DNA of 64,000 bases. Origin: Arthrobacter sp. MYb227. GTDB taxonomy: Bacteria; Actinomycetota; Actinomycetes; Actinomycetales; Micrococcaceae. A program made the position numbers and the translations under genes. The first letter of the stretch is position 1. Every line of letters starts with the position of its first letter. The notes under the pieces were generated by a model. It had not been told where the DNA came from, did not search any database, and worked only from the letters and a program-made list of their open reading frames with translations. Shown one piece after another: positions 1 through 8,188 of this stretch. Where the stretch lies: positions 785,238 through 849,237 of the forward strand of contig NZ_PCPT01000001.1 of assembly GCF_002975435.1 (NCBI RefSeq), read 5' to 3'.

Positions 1-1135
1 CGCCCACCCGGCCCGACTTTGCCCTCACAAATTGCAGAACATTTAGTCCTTCGTCGCGGGCTTGTGCACGCCAGGCGCGAGTCAGTTCAATGGCCTTGGC
101 ATTCTGGAATCCACTACCTCGGGTGACATCGGAGGCGATGATCTGTGGATCAAAGTCCGGCAACGGACCTTCGGGATCCAGTTGAGTCAATGATTGGCCC
201 CAGAACTGTTCAAGATACGCGATGGCCTGTTGCGGCCCGATCTGATGCTCTTTGACCCACCATTGTTTTTCGACGGCTTCTTGTGGCGTTGGAGCCAAGA
301 TGAATTCTGCACCGGGCATGATCTTCACAGCACCGACAGGTCTACCGGCCTTCAGGGTGCGTGCCTTGATATCTTCCCTAAAGGTTTTGGCTGCCTCCAG
401 CCCACCGTGTGCCGAGAAAATAACATCTGCCTGACGTGCAGCAAAATCCCGGCCTTCGGCCGAATCCCCAGCTTGGAATAGTACCGGGCGCCCTTGGCTG
501 CTGCGCGGCAGCCGCGAGGTGTAGCGAATTGAATAATGTTGACCTTGATGCACCACGGGATCCGGATGCTGCCCGGTCAACCAGGCTTCAGCTTTGGCGT
601 CGCGTGCAATCGATTCTGTTCCCCACGAGTCCCATATGCGCTTGGCAAGCTTAACGAAGTCTTCGGCATGGGTGTACCGATCTTCGTGAGCTAGATATCC
701 ACCGCGGCGGAAGTTCTCCCCGGTCCAGGAATTATCGGTTGTGACAATGTTCCAGGCTGCACGCCCACCGGAGATCAAATCCAGTGAGGCTAGTCGGTGT
801 GCCAGATCTGCTGGATCGTTATAAGTGGTGTTCTGTGTTGCCACCAATCCAATGTTCTTGGTGACAGCCGCCAGCGCCGCGAGCATGGTTTGCGCATCGG
901 GGCGTCCGGCAACATCTAGGTCGTGGATCTGTCCCAGGTGTTCACGTAGCCGCAGTCCCTCGCCAAGGAAAAAGGCGGAGAAGATTCCGCGTTCGGCGGT
1001 TTGGACGAGCCTGCGGAATGATGCAAAGTCGGTTTGTGAGCCGGCCTCCGGTGTTTTCCAGACGGTACTTGAATTCACGCCTTGGAAGAAGACTCCCAAG
1101 CGCAACTGATGCTTGGTGTTCTGTTGACTACTCAT
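1..1135 (-). CDS. NtaA/SnaA/DszA-type FMN-dependent monooxygenase, 3' end cut by window edge
   Basis: The minus strand is open from an ATG at 1135 to the window edge, giving 378 codons with no stop. Translation begins MSSQQNTKHQLRLGVFFQG and continues with the luciferase-like pattern 'LASLDLISGGRAAWNIVTT' near residues 135-155 and 'SWTGENFRRGG', typical of the nitrilotriacetate/pristinamycin/dibenzothiophene monooxygenase branch. These enzymes use FMNH2 from a separate reductase to oxygenate N- or S-containing substrates, often breaking C-S bonds. Full-length members are about 440 residues, so roughly the last 60-70 are missing. It follows another luciferase-like gene by 13 bp and is last of the visible operon that starts with an amino-acid ABC importer. 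It resembles B. subtilis YtnJ/CmoJ and YxeK in type and context. Family assignment is firm; substrate is inference. Confidence 0.88.
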   Translation of the reverse strand, partial: MSSQQNTKHQLRLGVFFQGVNSSTVWKTPEAGSQTDFASFRRLVQTAERGIFSAFFLGEGLRLREHLGQIHDLDVAGRPDAQTMLAALAAVTKNIGLVATQNTTYNDPADLAHRLASLDLISGGRAAWNIVTTDNSWTGENFRRGGYLAHEDRYTHAEDFVKLAKRIWDSWGTESIARDAKAEAWLTGQHPDPVVHQGQHYSIRYTSRLPRSSQGRPVLFQAGDSAEGRDFAARQADVIFSAHGGLEAAKTFREDIKARTLKAGRPVGAVKIMPGAEFILAPTPQEAVEKQWWVKEHQIGPQQAIAYLEQFWGQSLTQLDPEGPLPDFDPQIIASDVTRGSGFQNAKAIELTRAWRAQARDEGLNVLQFVRAKSGRVG

Positions 1136-1148
1136 GCTGGATTCTCCT

Positions 1149-2231
1149 TTAGATGGCGTTTGTTGCGAGATGGGCGAACTGGTTTTTGGCAGGTGGTAGT
1201 CCAAAAGTGCTACGCAGCGTGGCACCGGTTGAAAGATCTGCCAATAGGTTTGTGCTGCGAAGCGCGGGAAGGACTAGCTCCGAGAATTCGGCGGCATCGA
1301 TCTCTAGCGTTGCCGGGTGTAAGCGCACCCCGGCCACCAGCGGCAGTAAGGAACGCAAATATGTGATGAGCTCTTCGGCGCTTCCCACAAAACGAGCGCG
1401 CTCACTATCCCAGTTTTCCCAAGCATTGAGTTGAGCTAAGCGGGAGGCTGCAGATTCCCCTGCAGCGTCAAGAACAAATTCAAGTTCTGCAATTCGAGCA
1501 CCCGCTGAGGCACCTGTGGCAGTCAGTAATTGGTCAAGATCTGGTGCAGTGAAAAGTACAGCGTCGTGTCCTTGGGTGGCAAGTGTTTCGGGCACTAGCA
1601 CCGGCAACTGACCCTGGATCGGGCGTGGGCTGATGGCTGGCCCTTTTACCGAGAAGCGGTTTCCAATGAAGTCCGTATAGTGCAACTTGGTTCTATCCAG
1701 ATAGCGGCCTGTTGCTACATCCTTGATCACCGCATCGTCTTCCCAGCTGTCCCACAGGCTGCGCGAAACACGCACCACATCCGCAATCTCGCCGGCGAGC
1801 TGTTCGACGGCAAGCGCATCACGTCCAACGGCAGCACCTTGTTGCTCGGTGCCTTCGGCTAGGACAATCCATCCGGCACGACCACCGGAAATCGAGTCCA
1901 GCCCGGCCAATTGGGTGGCAAGGTGGAATGGCTCGGTGTAAATCGCATCAATGACCGGAAGCAAACCAATGCTGTGAGTCACCGCTCCCAGATAGGCCGC
2001 ACGTTGGATCGCATCAAGGCCTCCCCTAGGTCCTTGAACGGCAACCGCTCGCGAATCTTGAAAGCTCACGGCATGGAAACCCTCCGATTCGGCACTGAGC
2101 ACCACGCGGGCAAGCCGCACAATATCTAGGGCGTTGCTGGGGTTTTCTTGGTAGCGCCACGCTGCCGGATGAGATCCGACCCCGTCAGCTTCAAGGATCA
2201 GCAACGAGTCGCTCCTATCGTGTGTACTCAT
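1149..2231 (-). CDS. LLM-class flavin-dependent oxidoreductase (YtmO/CmoO-like)
   Basis: A 360-residue luciferase-like (TIM-barrel) oxidoreductase. It shows 'RLARVVLSAESEGFHAVSFQDS' near residues 38-60 and the family phrase 'LAGLDSISGGRAGWIVLAE' near 108-126, which parallels the neighbouring monooxygenase although the two are clearly different subfamilies. The start is ATG 2231, preceded by a strong AAAGGAGA. It sits 32 bp after the ABC binding protein and 13 bp before the second monooxygenase, so the two oxygenases are probably co-translated in one operon. A pair of one short LLM protein and one NtaA-like protein next to an amino-acid importer is the arrangement of the S-alkylcysteine salvage operons of Bacillus. 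No reductase is seen on this strand; the divergent FAD/NAD(P)-binding protein is a possible partner. Confidence 0.85.
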   Translation of the reverse strand: MSTHDRSDSLLILEADGVGSHPAAWRYQENPSNALDIVRLARVVLSAESEGFHAVSFQDSRAVAVQGPRGGLDAIQRAAYLGAVTHSIGLLPVIDAIYTEPFHLATQLAGLDSISGGRAGWIVLAEGTEQQGAAVGRDALAVEQLAGEIADVVRVSRSLWDSWEDDAVIKDVATGRYLDRTKLHYTDFIGNRFSVKGPAISPRPIQGQLPVLVPETLATQGHDAVLFTAPDLDQLLTATGASAGARIAELEFVLDAAGESAASRLAQLNAWENWDSERARFVGSAEELITYLRSLLPLVAGVRLHPATLEIDAAEFSELVLPALRSTNLLADLSTGATLRSTFGLPPAKNQFAHLATNAI

Positions 2232-2263
2232 GTTTTCGTCTCCTTTACTCGGGTGAAACCGGG

Positions 2264-3283
2264 TTAGTTGCCTGTGTAGTTTTCCTTGGTGACAGCATTC
2301 GATGTGGGGATTGCTTCCTCGCTCAGACCCCAGCGATCCAAAACCTTGGCATAGCTGCCCTCCTCGATCAAGGAATTAATAGCTTCGGAGATTGGTTCGG
2401 CTAACCCATTACCTCGTTTAGAAGTTGCGGCGACCAACGTTTCATTGGGCCAGCCAGCATTGATCTTGCCGACAACTTTGGTGTCATCACGGGTGTGTTC
2501 GCGGTACACGGTGGTGGGGTAGGGAGCGAAGTTTAGATCCACGCGTCCCGAAGATAGTGCCAGGATGGTATCGGCGTCCGAGGAATAGTAGGCAAGTTCT
2601 GCCGGCGTCTTTCCGGACTCGGTCAGTTCCTTGTTCCAGGCGATCAGGATCTTTTCCTGATTGGTTCCGGCTCCCACCGAAACCTTTTTGCCGGAAATGT
2701 CTTTAGCCCCGGCAACGTTTCCAGCAAAGTCTTTCTTCGCTTCAAATCCCATATAGGCTGCCCGGTATGAGGCAAAATCATATTTTTTGATTCGTTCGGT
2801 GTTGATTCCAACATTGGAGAAGACCACTTCAACCGCCCCCGAATCTGTCTGCAGTGGCCAGTTTTCCCAGCTTGTCAGTTTCAAATCCAGCTCAAGGCCG
2901 AGTTTGTCGGCGACCAATTGAGCGATATCAGTTTCGGTGCCGATCAACGTGGAGTTATCGCTTGCGTGGAAGGTCAGCGGAACAGAACCGGCACTGGTGG
3001 CAACGGTGAGTTTGCCATCGTGAGCGATGAGTGCAGGAACGTTTGCGGCGAGTTTTTTATCCTTGGTTGAGCGGATACGATCCTGCTCTGGTGCGGTGTT
3101 GTATGAAACGGTGCCTTGCCCTTCGATGCTTCCCGCAGTGGGATTTTGCGCATTGGCTGTTGTTGTGGGATCGGCGCAGCTAGCTAATCCGAGGATTAAT
3201 GCCGCGGCCAGACCCAGCGCCGCAGCATTCTCGAGCGTAACGATCTTGGTCTGAGTTACCGGTAGTTTTGGAGCTGTGTTCAT
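2264..3283 (-). CDS. amino-acid-type ABC transporter substrate-binding lipoprotein
   Basis: Family 3 extracellular solute-binding protein of 339 residues. The start is taken at ATG 3283, with AAGGA eight bases upstream, not at the more distal ATG 3325 that has no such site. The N-terminus carries a hydrophobic signal ending in the lipobox LASC, so the mature protein is a membrane-anchored lipoprotein. The body has the family-3 features 'GTETDIAQLVADKLGLELDLKLTS', a 'SWENWPLQTDSGAVEVVFSNVGIN' type segment and 'DISGKKVSVGAGTNQEKIL'. It lies between the ATPase gene (45 bp upstream) and the monooxygenases. The ligand is likely an amino acid or modified amino acid; the oxygenase context favours a sulfur-containing or S-alkylated one (inference). 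Confidence 0.88.
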   Translation of the reverse strand: MNTAPKLPVTQTKIVTLENAAALGLAAALILGLASCADPTTTANAQNPTAGSIEGQGTVSYNTAPEQDRIRSTKDKKLAANVPALIAHDGKLTVATSAGSVPLTFHASDNSTLIGTETDIAQLVADKLGLELDLKLTSWENWPLQTDSGAVEVVFSNVGINTERIKKYDFASYRAAYMGFEAKKDFAGNVAGAKDISGKKVSVGAGTNQEKILIAWNKELTESGKTPAELAYYSSDADTILALSSGRVDLNFAPYPTTVYREHTRDDTKVVGKINAGWPNETLVAATSKRGNGLAEPISEAINSLIEEGSYAKVLDRWGLSEEAIPTSNAVTKENYTGN

Positions 3284-3328
3284 GGTGCGAGTCCTTGCGT
3301 GTTTTGGGGTGCTGTGCCCGAGCATTGG

Positions 3329-4129
3329 TTAAAGGTGGAAGGCCGGTTCGATGACCTTGGAAAGGAAATCCTTGGTGCGTTGGTGTTGTGGGTCGCCAAA
3401 GATTTCTGCTGGGGTGCCTTCCTCAACGAGGTATCCTCCATCCATAAAGACCACTCGGTCAGCAACGTCTCGGGCAAAGCCCATCTCGTGGGTGACAATA
3501 ATCAGCGTCGTTCCGTCGTCGGCGAGCGCTTTGATGACATCGAGCACCTCGCCTACCAGTTCCGGGTCTAGCGCCGAGGTTGGTTCATCAAAGAGCACTA
3601 CCTTGGGGTTCAAGGCGAGGGCTCGTGCTATTGCTACTCGTTGTTGTTGTCCCCCGGAGAGCTGTCGTGGATAGGCATCGGCTTTTTCCGCCAGTCCCAC
3701 GCGTTTGAGCAAGTTCATTGCTTGTTCTATGGCTTGGGAACGGTTCTGACCTTGGGCATAAATTGGTGCTTCAATGATGTTTTCTAGGGCGCTGAGATGC
3801 CCGAAAAGATTGAAGTTTTGAAAGACCATGCCCACCTCGGTGCGTTGGCGCAGGACCTCTTTTTCACGTAGTTCTTGGAGTTGGTAGCCACGAATCCTGT
3901 AGCCGATCAGCTCCTCATCAATGCGGATGACTCCGCTATCAAGCTTTTCTAGGTGGTTGATGGTGCGCAGCAATGTTGATTTTCCAGATCCTGAGGGACC
4001 CAGAATTGCGACGACTTCACCGGGGTTGATGGTGAGGTTGATGCCTTTGAGTACTTGGTTGGTGCCAAAGGATTTGTGGACGTCCCGGATGGTGACCAGC
4101 CCGCGGGTGGTTTTGGTGGTGGTGCTCAT
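3329..4129 (-). CDS. amino-acid ABC transporter ATP-binding protein
   Basis: Polar amino-acid importer ATPase of 266 residues, GlnQ/HisP type. It shows Walker A GPSGSGKS, the signature [15 protein letters not shown] and Walker [15 protein letters not shown], followed by the switch histidine in '[17 protein letters not shown]'. The reading frame is open for over 100 codons upstream, but the start is set at ATG 4129 because homologous sequence ([19 protein letters not shown]) begins there and this ATG overlaps the permease stop as ATGA, a hallmark of translational coupling. It energises the importer formed with the upstream permease and the downstream lipoprotein. Confidence 0.93.
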   Translation of the reverse strand: MSTTTKTTRGLVTIRDVHKSFGTNQVLKGINLTINPGEVVAILGPSGSGKSTLLRTINHLEKLDSGVIRIDEELIGYRIRGYQLQELREKEVLRQRTEVGMVFQNFNLFGHLSALENIIEAPIYAQGQNRSQAIEQAMNLLKRVGLAEKADAYPRQLSGGQQQRVAIARALALNPKVVLFDEPTSALDPELVGEVLDVIKALADDGTTLIIVTHEMGFARDVADRVVFMDGGYLVEEGTPAEIFGDPQHQRTKDFLSKVIEPAFHL

Positions 4130-5196
4130 CGGGTTCCAATCGTGTTTTGGGTGCGGAGGGTGAAGAAGCGGCGCAGCTTTTGTAGCGGTGTAAGGGGCAG
4201 AGTGCGTACTGCTCCCTTGGAGTAGTGGCGTTCGATGTAGTACTGGGCTACCGAGAGCACGGAGGTGATCGCGATGTACCAGCAGGTGGCCACCAGCAGT
4301 AGCGGCAAAACCTGTTGGGTTCGGGCGTAGATGACTTGGACCGTGTAAAAGAGTTCGCCGTAGGCAAGTACATAAACAATTGAGGTGCCCTTGACCAGGC
4401 CAATGATTTCGTTGAAGGCCGTGGGAAGGATGGCGCGCATAGCTTGTGGCAGCACGATTCTTGTGGAGCGACGCCACGGTGGAATGCCCAATGCCGCAGC
4501 GGCTTCGAGTTGTCCTTGGTCAACCGAGAGGATTCCGCCGCGAATAATTTCGGCCGAGTAGGCTGCCTGATTCAGTGTTAGCCCCAATACTGCTGCGGCA
4601 AATTGGCTGATCAAGGTGGTGGTGTTGACTTCAAAGAAGGTGATTGAGGTAAAGGGGATGCCCAAAGAGATTTTCTCGTAGAGGTATCCGAGGTTGTACC
4701 AAAGCAGCAGTTGGACCAGCAGCGGGGTGGATCGGAAGATCCAGGAGAAGGTCCATGACACCGAGGAGAGCAGTGGGGAGTCGGATAAGCGCATGAGCGC
4801 CAAGACGAATCCGAGGACAAAGCCCAAAGCCCCACAAATGAGCGTCAGTTTCAGGGTTTCGCCCAACCCACGGATGACAGACTCGGCGGTGAACCATTGG
4901 GCAACGACGTTCCACTCCCAGCGTGGATTGGTCACTAACGAATAAAGAATCGCTGCCAACACGATGCCTACTACTACTGTGCCAATCCAGCGACCCGGGT
5001 GGGCAGCCGGAATAATACCCGGGCGCAGTGCCGCATATTCAAGCCCGGTGGAAGAACCAGAACCCGGACGATCCGTTGGGTCTTTGGTGTTCTCGGTGAT
5101 GGGCTGCTCTGCTATCTTGTGCGGCTGTGACCTTTGGTCCTGCTCATCATCTTGTTTCGATGCGCTTAGCTCTGTGGTTTGCTGTGCGGCACCCAT
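4126..5196 (-). CDS. amino-acid ABC transporter permease (HisMQ/GlnP family)
   Basis: A 356-residue inner-membrane permease. After a hydrophilic N-terminal tail of about 65 residues there are five to six membrane segments. It carries the HisM-type motif '[17 protein letters not shown]' and the EAA loop '[28 protein letters not shown]', which contacts the ATPase. Only one permease gene is present, so the transporter is expected to be a homodimeric channel. It is the first gene of the minus-strand operon and starts 347 bp from the divergent flavoprotein. The long charged N-terminal extension (rich in Q, D, E, T and P) is unusual for this family, but no better internal start with a ribosome site is visible; a GGAGG precedes ATG 5196. 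Confidence 0.9.
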   Translation of the reverse strand: MGAAQQTTELSASKQDDEQDQRSQPHKIAEQPITENTKDPTDRPGSGSSTGLEYAALRPGIIPAAHPGRWIGTVVVGIVLAAILYSLVTNPRWEWNVVAQWFTAESVIRGLGETLKLTLICGALGFVLGFVLALMRLSDSPLLSSVSWTFSWIFRSTPLLVQLLLWYNLGYLYEKISLGIPFTSITFFEVNTTTLISQFAAAVLGLTLNQAAYSAEIIRGGILSVDQGQLEAAAALGIPPWRRSTRIVLPQAMRAILPTAFNEIIGLVKGTSIVYVLAYGELFYTVQVIYARTQQVLPLLLVATCWYIAITSVLSVAQYYIERHYSKGAVRTLPLTPLQKLRRFFTLRTQNTIGTR

Positions 5197-5543
5197 GTGC
5201 CACCTCCTTCACGAATTTTCCGGATCAGGCCGGCAGGGAGTTAAGAAGTTCAGCGTGCTCCGCTGCCTTCTAGAAACCTCACGTTAGATCCCCGCGCGAA
5301 CCGCGTTCAAACGCTGCTCCTTCGAAGGAAACCTCTCGCCATGCGAAGCAATATTGGTGCCTTGTGCCCCGTTTCAGATGACGAGTTATGACGTTGGGTG
5401 ACACGGTGTGGCACAACTTAACGGTTCGTGACAGTAGTGCTTTCATAACCCGAATTTCGGCACCTAACCTGAGAACAAATTGCCGCAAGTGTTACGTCGA
5501 GACAACGAGCAACATGCGTCTACGCCATCTAAAGGAGACTCTT
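5197..5543. other. divergent intergenic region of the organosulfur island
   Basis: 347 bp between the importer operon (minus) and the flavoprotein gene (plus). It should hold both promoters. I see a perfect 12-bp palindrome at 5318-5329 (listed separately) and the flavoprotein's AAAGGAGA site at its right end. No riboswitch of the S-box type could be recognised on either strand: the conserved core of that class is absent. A 69-codon minus-strand reading frame at 5279-5488 has no ribosome site or recognisable product and is not called. Confidence 0.6.
5318..5329. promoter_or_regulatory. perfect 12-bp palindrome, possible operator
   Basis: TCCTTCGAAGGA is a perfect inverted repeat in the middle of the divergent region, 121 bp from the importer start and 215 bp from the flavoprotein start. 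Its position suits a dimeric regulator controlling both operons. The regulator is not encoded in this window next to the island, and no protein is known to bind here. Confidence 0.35.
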
Positions 5544-7586
5544 ATGGGACGTCTTTCGAACCTTGCTGGTTTCCCCCAGCACCACACACCAACAACCGTG
5601 TTGTTTGTCGGCGGCGGCCCACGAGCAGCCCTGGTACTTGAGCGCCTCATTGCCAATCGCAATGCCGGCCCCCAACCACCACTGCAGGTCCATCTTGTCG
5701 ATCCCTACCCGGTAGGTGCCGGAAGAATCTGGCGTACCGAACAATCGGGGCTGCTGAAGCTGAACTCAATGGCCATGGATGTGAGCATGTTTACCGACGA
5801 ATCCGTTCAATGCGCTGGTCCCCCCATACCCGGGCCTTCCCTGTGGGAGTGGGTCTGCCAGCTACGTGCCGGATCGCATCGGCAAAGCGCCGCCGCCATC
5901 AGAGCCGATACACCCGAACTTTTGACCGAGATCACAGCACTGCGGGCCGATAGTTTTCCCACGCGCAGATTACAAAGCCATTACCTACAGTGGTTCTTTG
6001 AACGCATTATCGCTACAAAGGATCCGCACCTGCACGTAGAGTTTCATCGGGATACGGTGAGCAATATTCTAGAAAGTGACATCGGAGATCGGCACCTCAT
6101 CGAGGTGGCCTCGGGGCAACACTTGAGCGCAGATATCGTGTTGCTGGCGCAAGGCCATGTTGAGGCTCGGCCTAATTCCGTATCGCTGGCTCTTGAAGCC
6201 GCCGCTGCCAAAGACCCCGAACGATTGACCTATATTCCTCCGGCCTACACAACAGATAGTGACTTTACGAAGTTGAAACCGGGACAAGACGTGCTGGTCT
6301 CCGGCATGGGGCTGGCATTCGTTGACCTCTTTGTGCTGCTCACCGAAGGACGTGGTGGATGCTTCGATCGGCAGGCGGATGGCACCTTGAGGTATGTGCC
6401 ATCGGGTCGCGAGCCACGCTTACTTGTCGGTTCGCGGCGCGGTGTTCCCTACCGATCCAAGATTCGAGGATCCCTTCAGGGAACAACGGGTGCCGGGCAA
6501 CGGTTCCTCACCCGCCAAGCAATCGAAGAGCTCCTGCTTAGCCATTCGCTACTCGATTTTCGTGCTCATCTCTGGCCCTTGGTGGCCAAGGATGCTGCCT
6601 ATTCCTATTACCGAGAATTATTCACTGCCCATCCACACCGAGTGACCTTGAGCTGGGAAGAATTCGAAGAAGGCTTTGCACGGGTGGATTGGTACAGCCG
6701 CGAACGCAGCGACCTAGAGATCCTGGCCATTCCTGAGGCACGCTACAGGCTCGATTTTGAGGCATTGGATCATCCATTTGCCACAACACGGTTCACCGAT
6801 GCCACCCACATCCATGAAACGATCGTGCAGCACATCGACTCCGATCTTCGGTTACGCGATTCCGGTGAGCATTCGGAAACACTGGGACTTTTCATGGGAT
6901 TACTTGGCAGCTATATGGCCTTGGGTCAGGTGGTGAAACTCGATGAGCTAACACCCACCGGTCGAGTGGATCTTTCTGGCTGGTGGCATGGATTCTTTAG
7001 TTACGTGGACTCTGGTCCACCGGCAGATCGTCTACACCAGTTGCTTGCTTTAGAACGCGTGGGGCTCATCCGGTTCTTGGGACCTGACGTTAGATTTGGT
7101 TTTAACGAACAGAGCGGGAAATTCGCGGCCGTGACGGCATATGGTGGGGACCCCGTGAGTGCTCATGCGTTAGTCGAGGCACGCCTGCCAACTCCGAGCC
7201 TTGCTACCACCGCTGACCCTCTGCTTGCGGCTCTGAGCCGCCGCGGAATTATTAGCCAAGAATCTTCAGATAGCACAAAAATCCGGGTTGATGCTTGCCA
7301 TCGGATCATTGACCGCGCAGGTAAGACTCGTCCCTGGCTTTTCGCCGTGGGAGCAGGGGTTGCGGGATTCAGTGCCGGAGCATTCTCGCGTCCTCATTCA
7401 AATGCTGCTCCCTTTCGCGATTCCGATGCCTTGGCACGAGAAATCCTTTCCGCGGTCTCCCAGGCGGGTGCACAGCTCGAACCCACTATGCGTCCCGAGA
7501 GCCATGCCGTGTTCTCTCGTGCACCACAGCTTTCGGCTATTGCCTTGCTGGCAAGCCTAGATTCCGTTCACCGATACTTAGGATAG
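5544..7586 (+). CDS. FAD/NAD(P)-binding protein (NAD_binding_9 type)
   Basis: A 680-residue flavoprotein. The start is ATG 5544 with AAAGGAGA just upstream; the frame is open further 5' but without a ribosome site. The N-terminus has the dinucleotide fold 'TTVLFVGGGPRAALVLERL' (residues about 15-33, GxGxxA type), then 'VHLVDPYPVGAGRIWRTEQ' and 'LLKLNSMAMDVSMF', as in the actinobacterial family annotated FAD-NAD(P)-binding protein. A second glycine-rich stretch 'DVLVSGMGLAFVDLFVLL' near residue 250 fits the NAD(P) fold, and the C-terminus has 'RPWLFAVGAGVAGFSAGAF'. The family is distantly related to amino-acid N-monooxygenases, but its reaction is not established. It is followed after 5 bp by a GNAT gene and lies opposite an importer-monooxygenase operon, so it may act on the imported amino-acid derivative or supply reduced flavin (inference). 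Confidence 0.82.
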   Translation: MGRLSNLAGFPQHHTPTTVLFVGGGPRAALVLERLIANRNAGPQPPLQVHLVDPYPVGAGRIWRTEQSGLLKLNSMAMDVSMFTDESVQCAGPPIPGPSLWEWVCQLRAGSHRQSAAAIRADTPELLTEITALRADSFPTRRLQSHYLQWFFERIIATKDPHLHVEFHRDTVSNILESDIGDRHLIEVASGQHLSADIVLLAQGHVEARPNSVSLALEAAAAKDPERLTYIPPAYTTDSDFTKLKPGQDVLVSGMGLAFVDLFVLLTEGRGGCFDRQADGTLRYVPSGREPRLLVGSRRGVPYRSKIRGSLQGTTGAGQRFLTRQAIEELLLSHSLLDFRAHLWPLVAKDAAYSYYRELFTAHPHRVTLSWEEFEEGFARVDWYSRERSDLEILAIPEARYRLDFEALDHPFATTRFTDATHIHETIVQHIDSDLRLRDSGEHSETLGLFMGLLGSYMALGQVVKLDELTPTGRVDLSGWWHGFFSYVDSGPPADRLHQLLALERVGLIRFLGPDVRFGFNEQSGKFAAVTAYGGDPVSAHALVEARLPTPSLATTADPLLAALSRRGIISQESSDSTKIRVDACHRIIDRAGKTRPWLFAVGAGVAGFSAGAFSRPHSNAAPFRDSDALAREILSAVSQAGAQLEPTMRPESHAVFSRAPQLSAIALLASLDSVHRYLG

Positions 7587-7591
7587 TTCCC

Positions 7592-8095
7592 ATGAACCCC
7601 GCTACATGCTCCGGTGGCCTCCGCACGGAAACTATCAGCGTTTCTCTCGATGATCCGCGTGCCCTTCCACTCCTGGAAGGTTTGAGCGCGGAGTATGAGG
7701 CTCGTTATGGAAACCGTTTTGGCGGCACCCAAAAAGAAATGTTTCGCTACCCGGCAGCAGATTTTCGGGCACCCCGCGGTGCCTTGTTATTACTGCAAAG
7801 TGCCGGACAGATTATTGCCGGCGGAGCATTTCGATTACACGATTCTGGCGCTGCAGAATTCAAACGCATTTGGACGCATCCGCAATTTCGTCGGCAGGGA
7901 CTGGCCCAAAAGGTGCTTATTGCCTTGGAAGATGAGGCACGGGCGCTAGGTTACGACCGGATCTATCTGACCACCGGACCACGGCAGCCAGAGGCAGTTG
8001 GCTTATATTTACGCACTGGTTTCACCCCACTTTTTGATCTTGCTGCCGATCCCGACACCCTTGGGCACCTGCCCTTTTCCAAATCGTTGAACTAG
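7592..8095 (+). CDS. GNAT family N-acetyltransferase
   Basis: A 167-residue GCN5-related acetyltransferase. The acetyl-CoA-binding motif is visible as 'WTHPQFRRQGLAQKVLIALEDEARALG' around residues 92-118 (R/QxxGxA), followed by 'YDRIYLTTGPRQPEAVGLYLRTGF', the usual C-terminal beta-strand and helix with the conserved Tyr. It starts 5 bp after the flavoprotein stop, so the two are surely co-transcribed. In the Bacillus ytm and yxe operons a GNAT of this size acetylates S-alkylcysteines before monooxygenase attack; the same role is plausible here but not shown. General amino-acid or antibiotic acetylation are alternatives. Confidence 0.87.
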   Translation: MNPATCSGGLRTETISVSLDDPRALPLLEGLSAEYEARYGNRFGGTQKEMFRYPAADFRAPRGALLLLQSAGQIIAGGAFRLHDSGAAEFKRIWTHPQFRRQGLAQKVLIALEDEARALGYDRIYLTTGPRQPEAVGLYLRTGFTPLFDLAADPDTLGHLPFSKSLN

Positions 8096-8188
8096 TCAAA
8101 TATACGTACACGATTATGTGACAACGTTGCTGCACAAAAACAGAATATGGCGTGCCCCAGCAGGGAAAACCATCTTCGGTCGTAGGCT

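Noticed and set aside
5279..5488. 69-codon minus-strand frame in the divergent sulfur-island region
   Set aside because: No ribosome site, no family, and it would occupy the promoter region.
5197..5543. Possible S-box or SAM-IV riboswitch ahead of the sulfur genes
   Set aside because: I looked for the conserved cores on both strands and did not find them.
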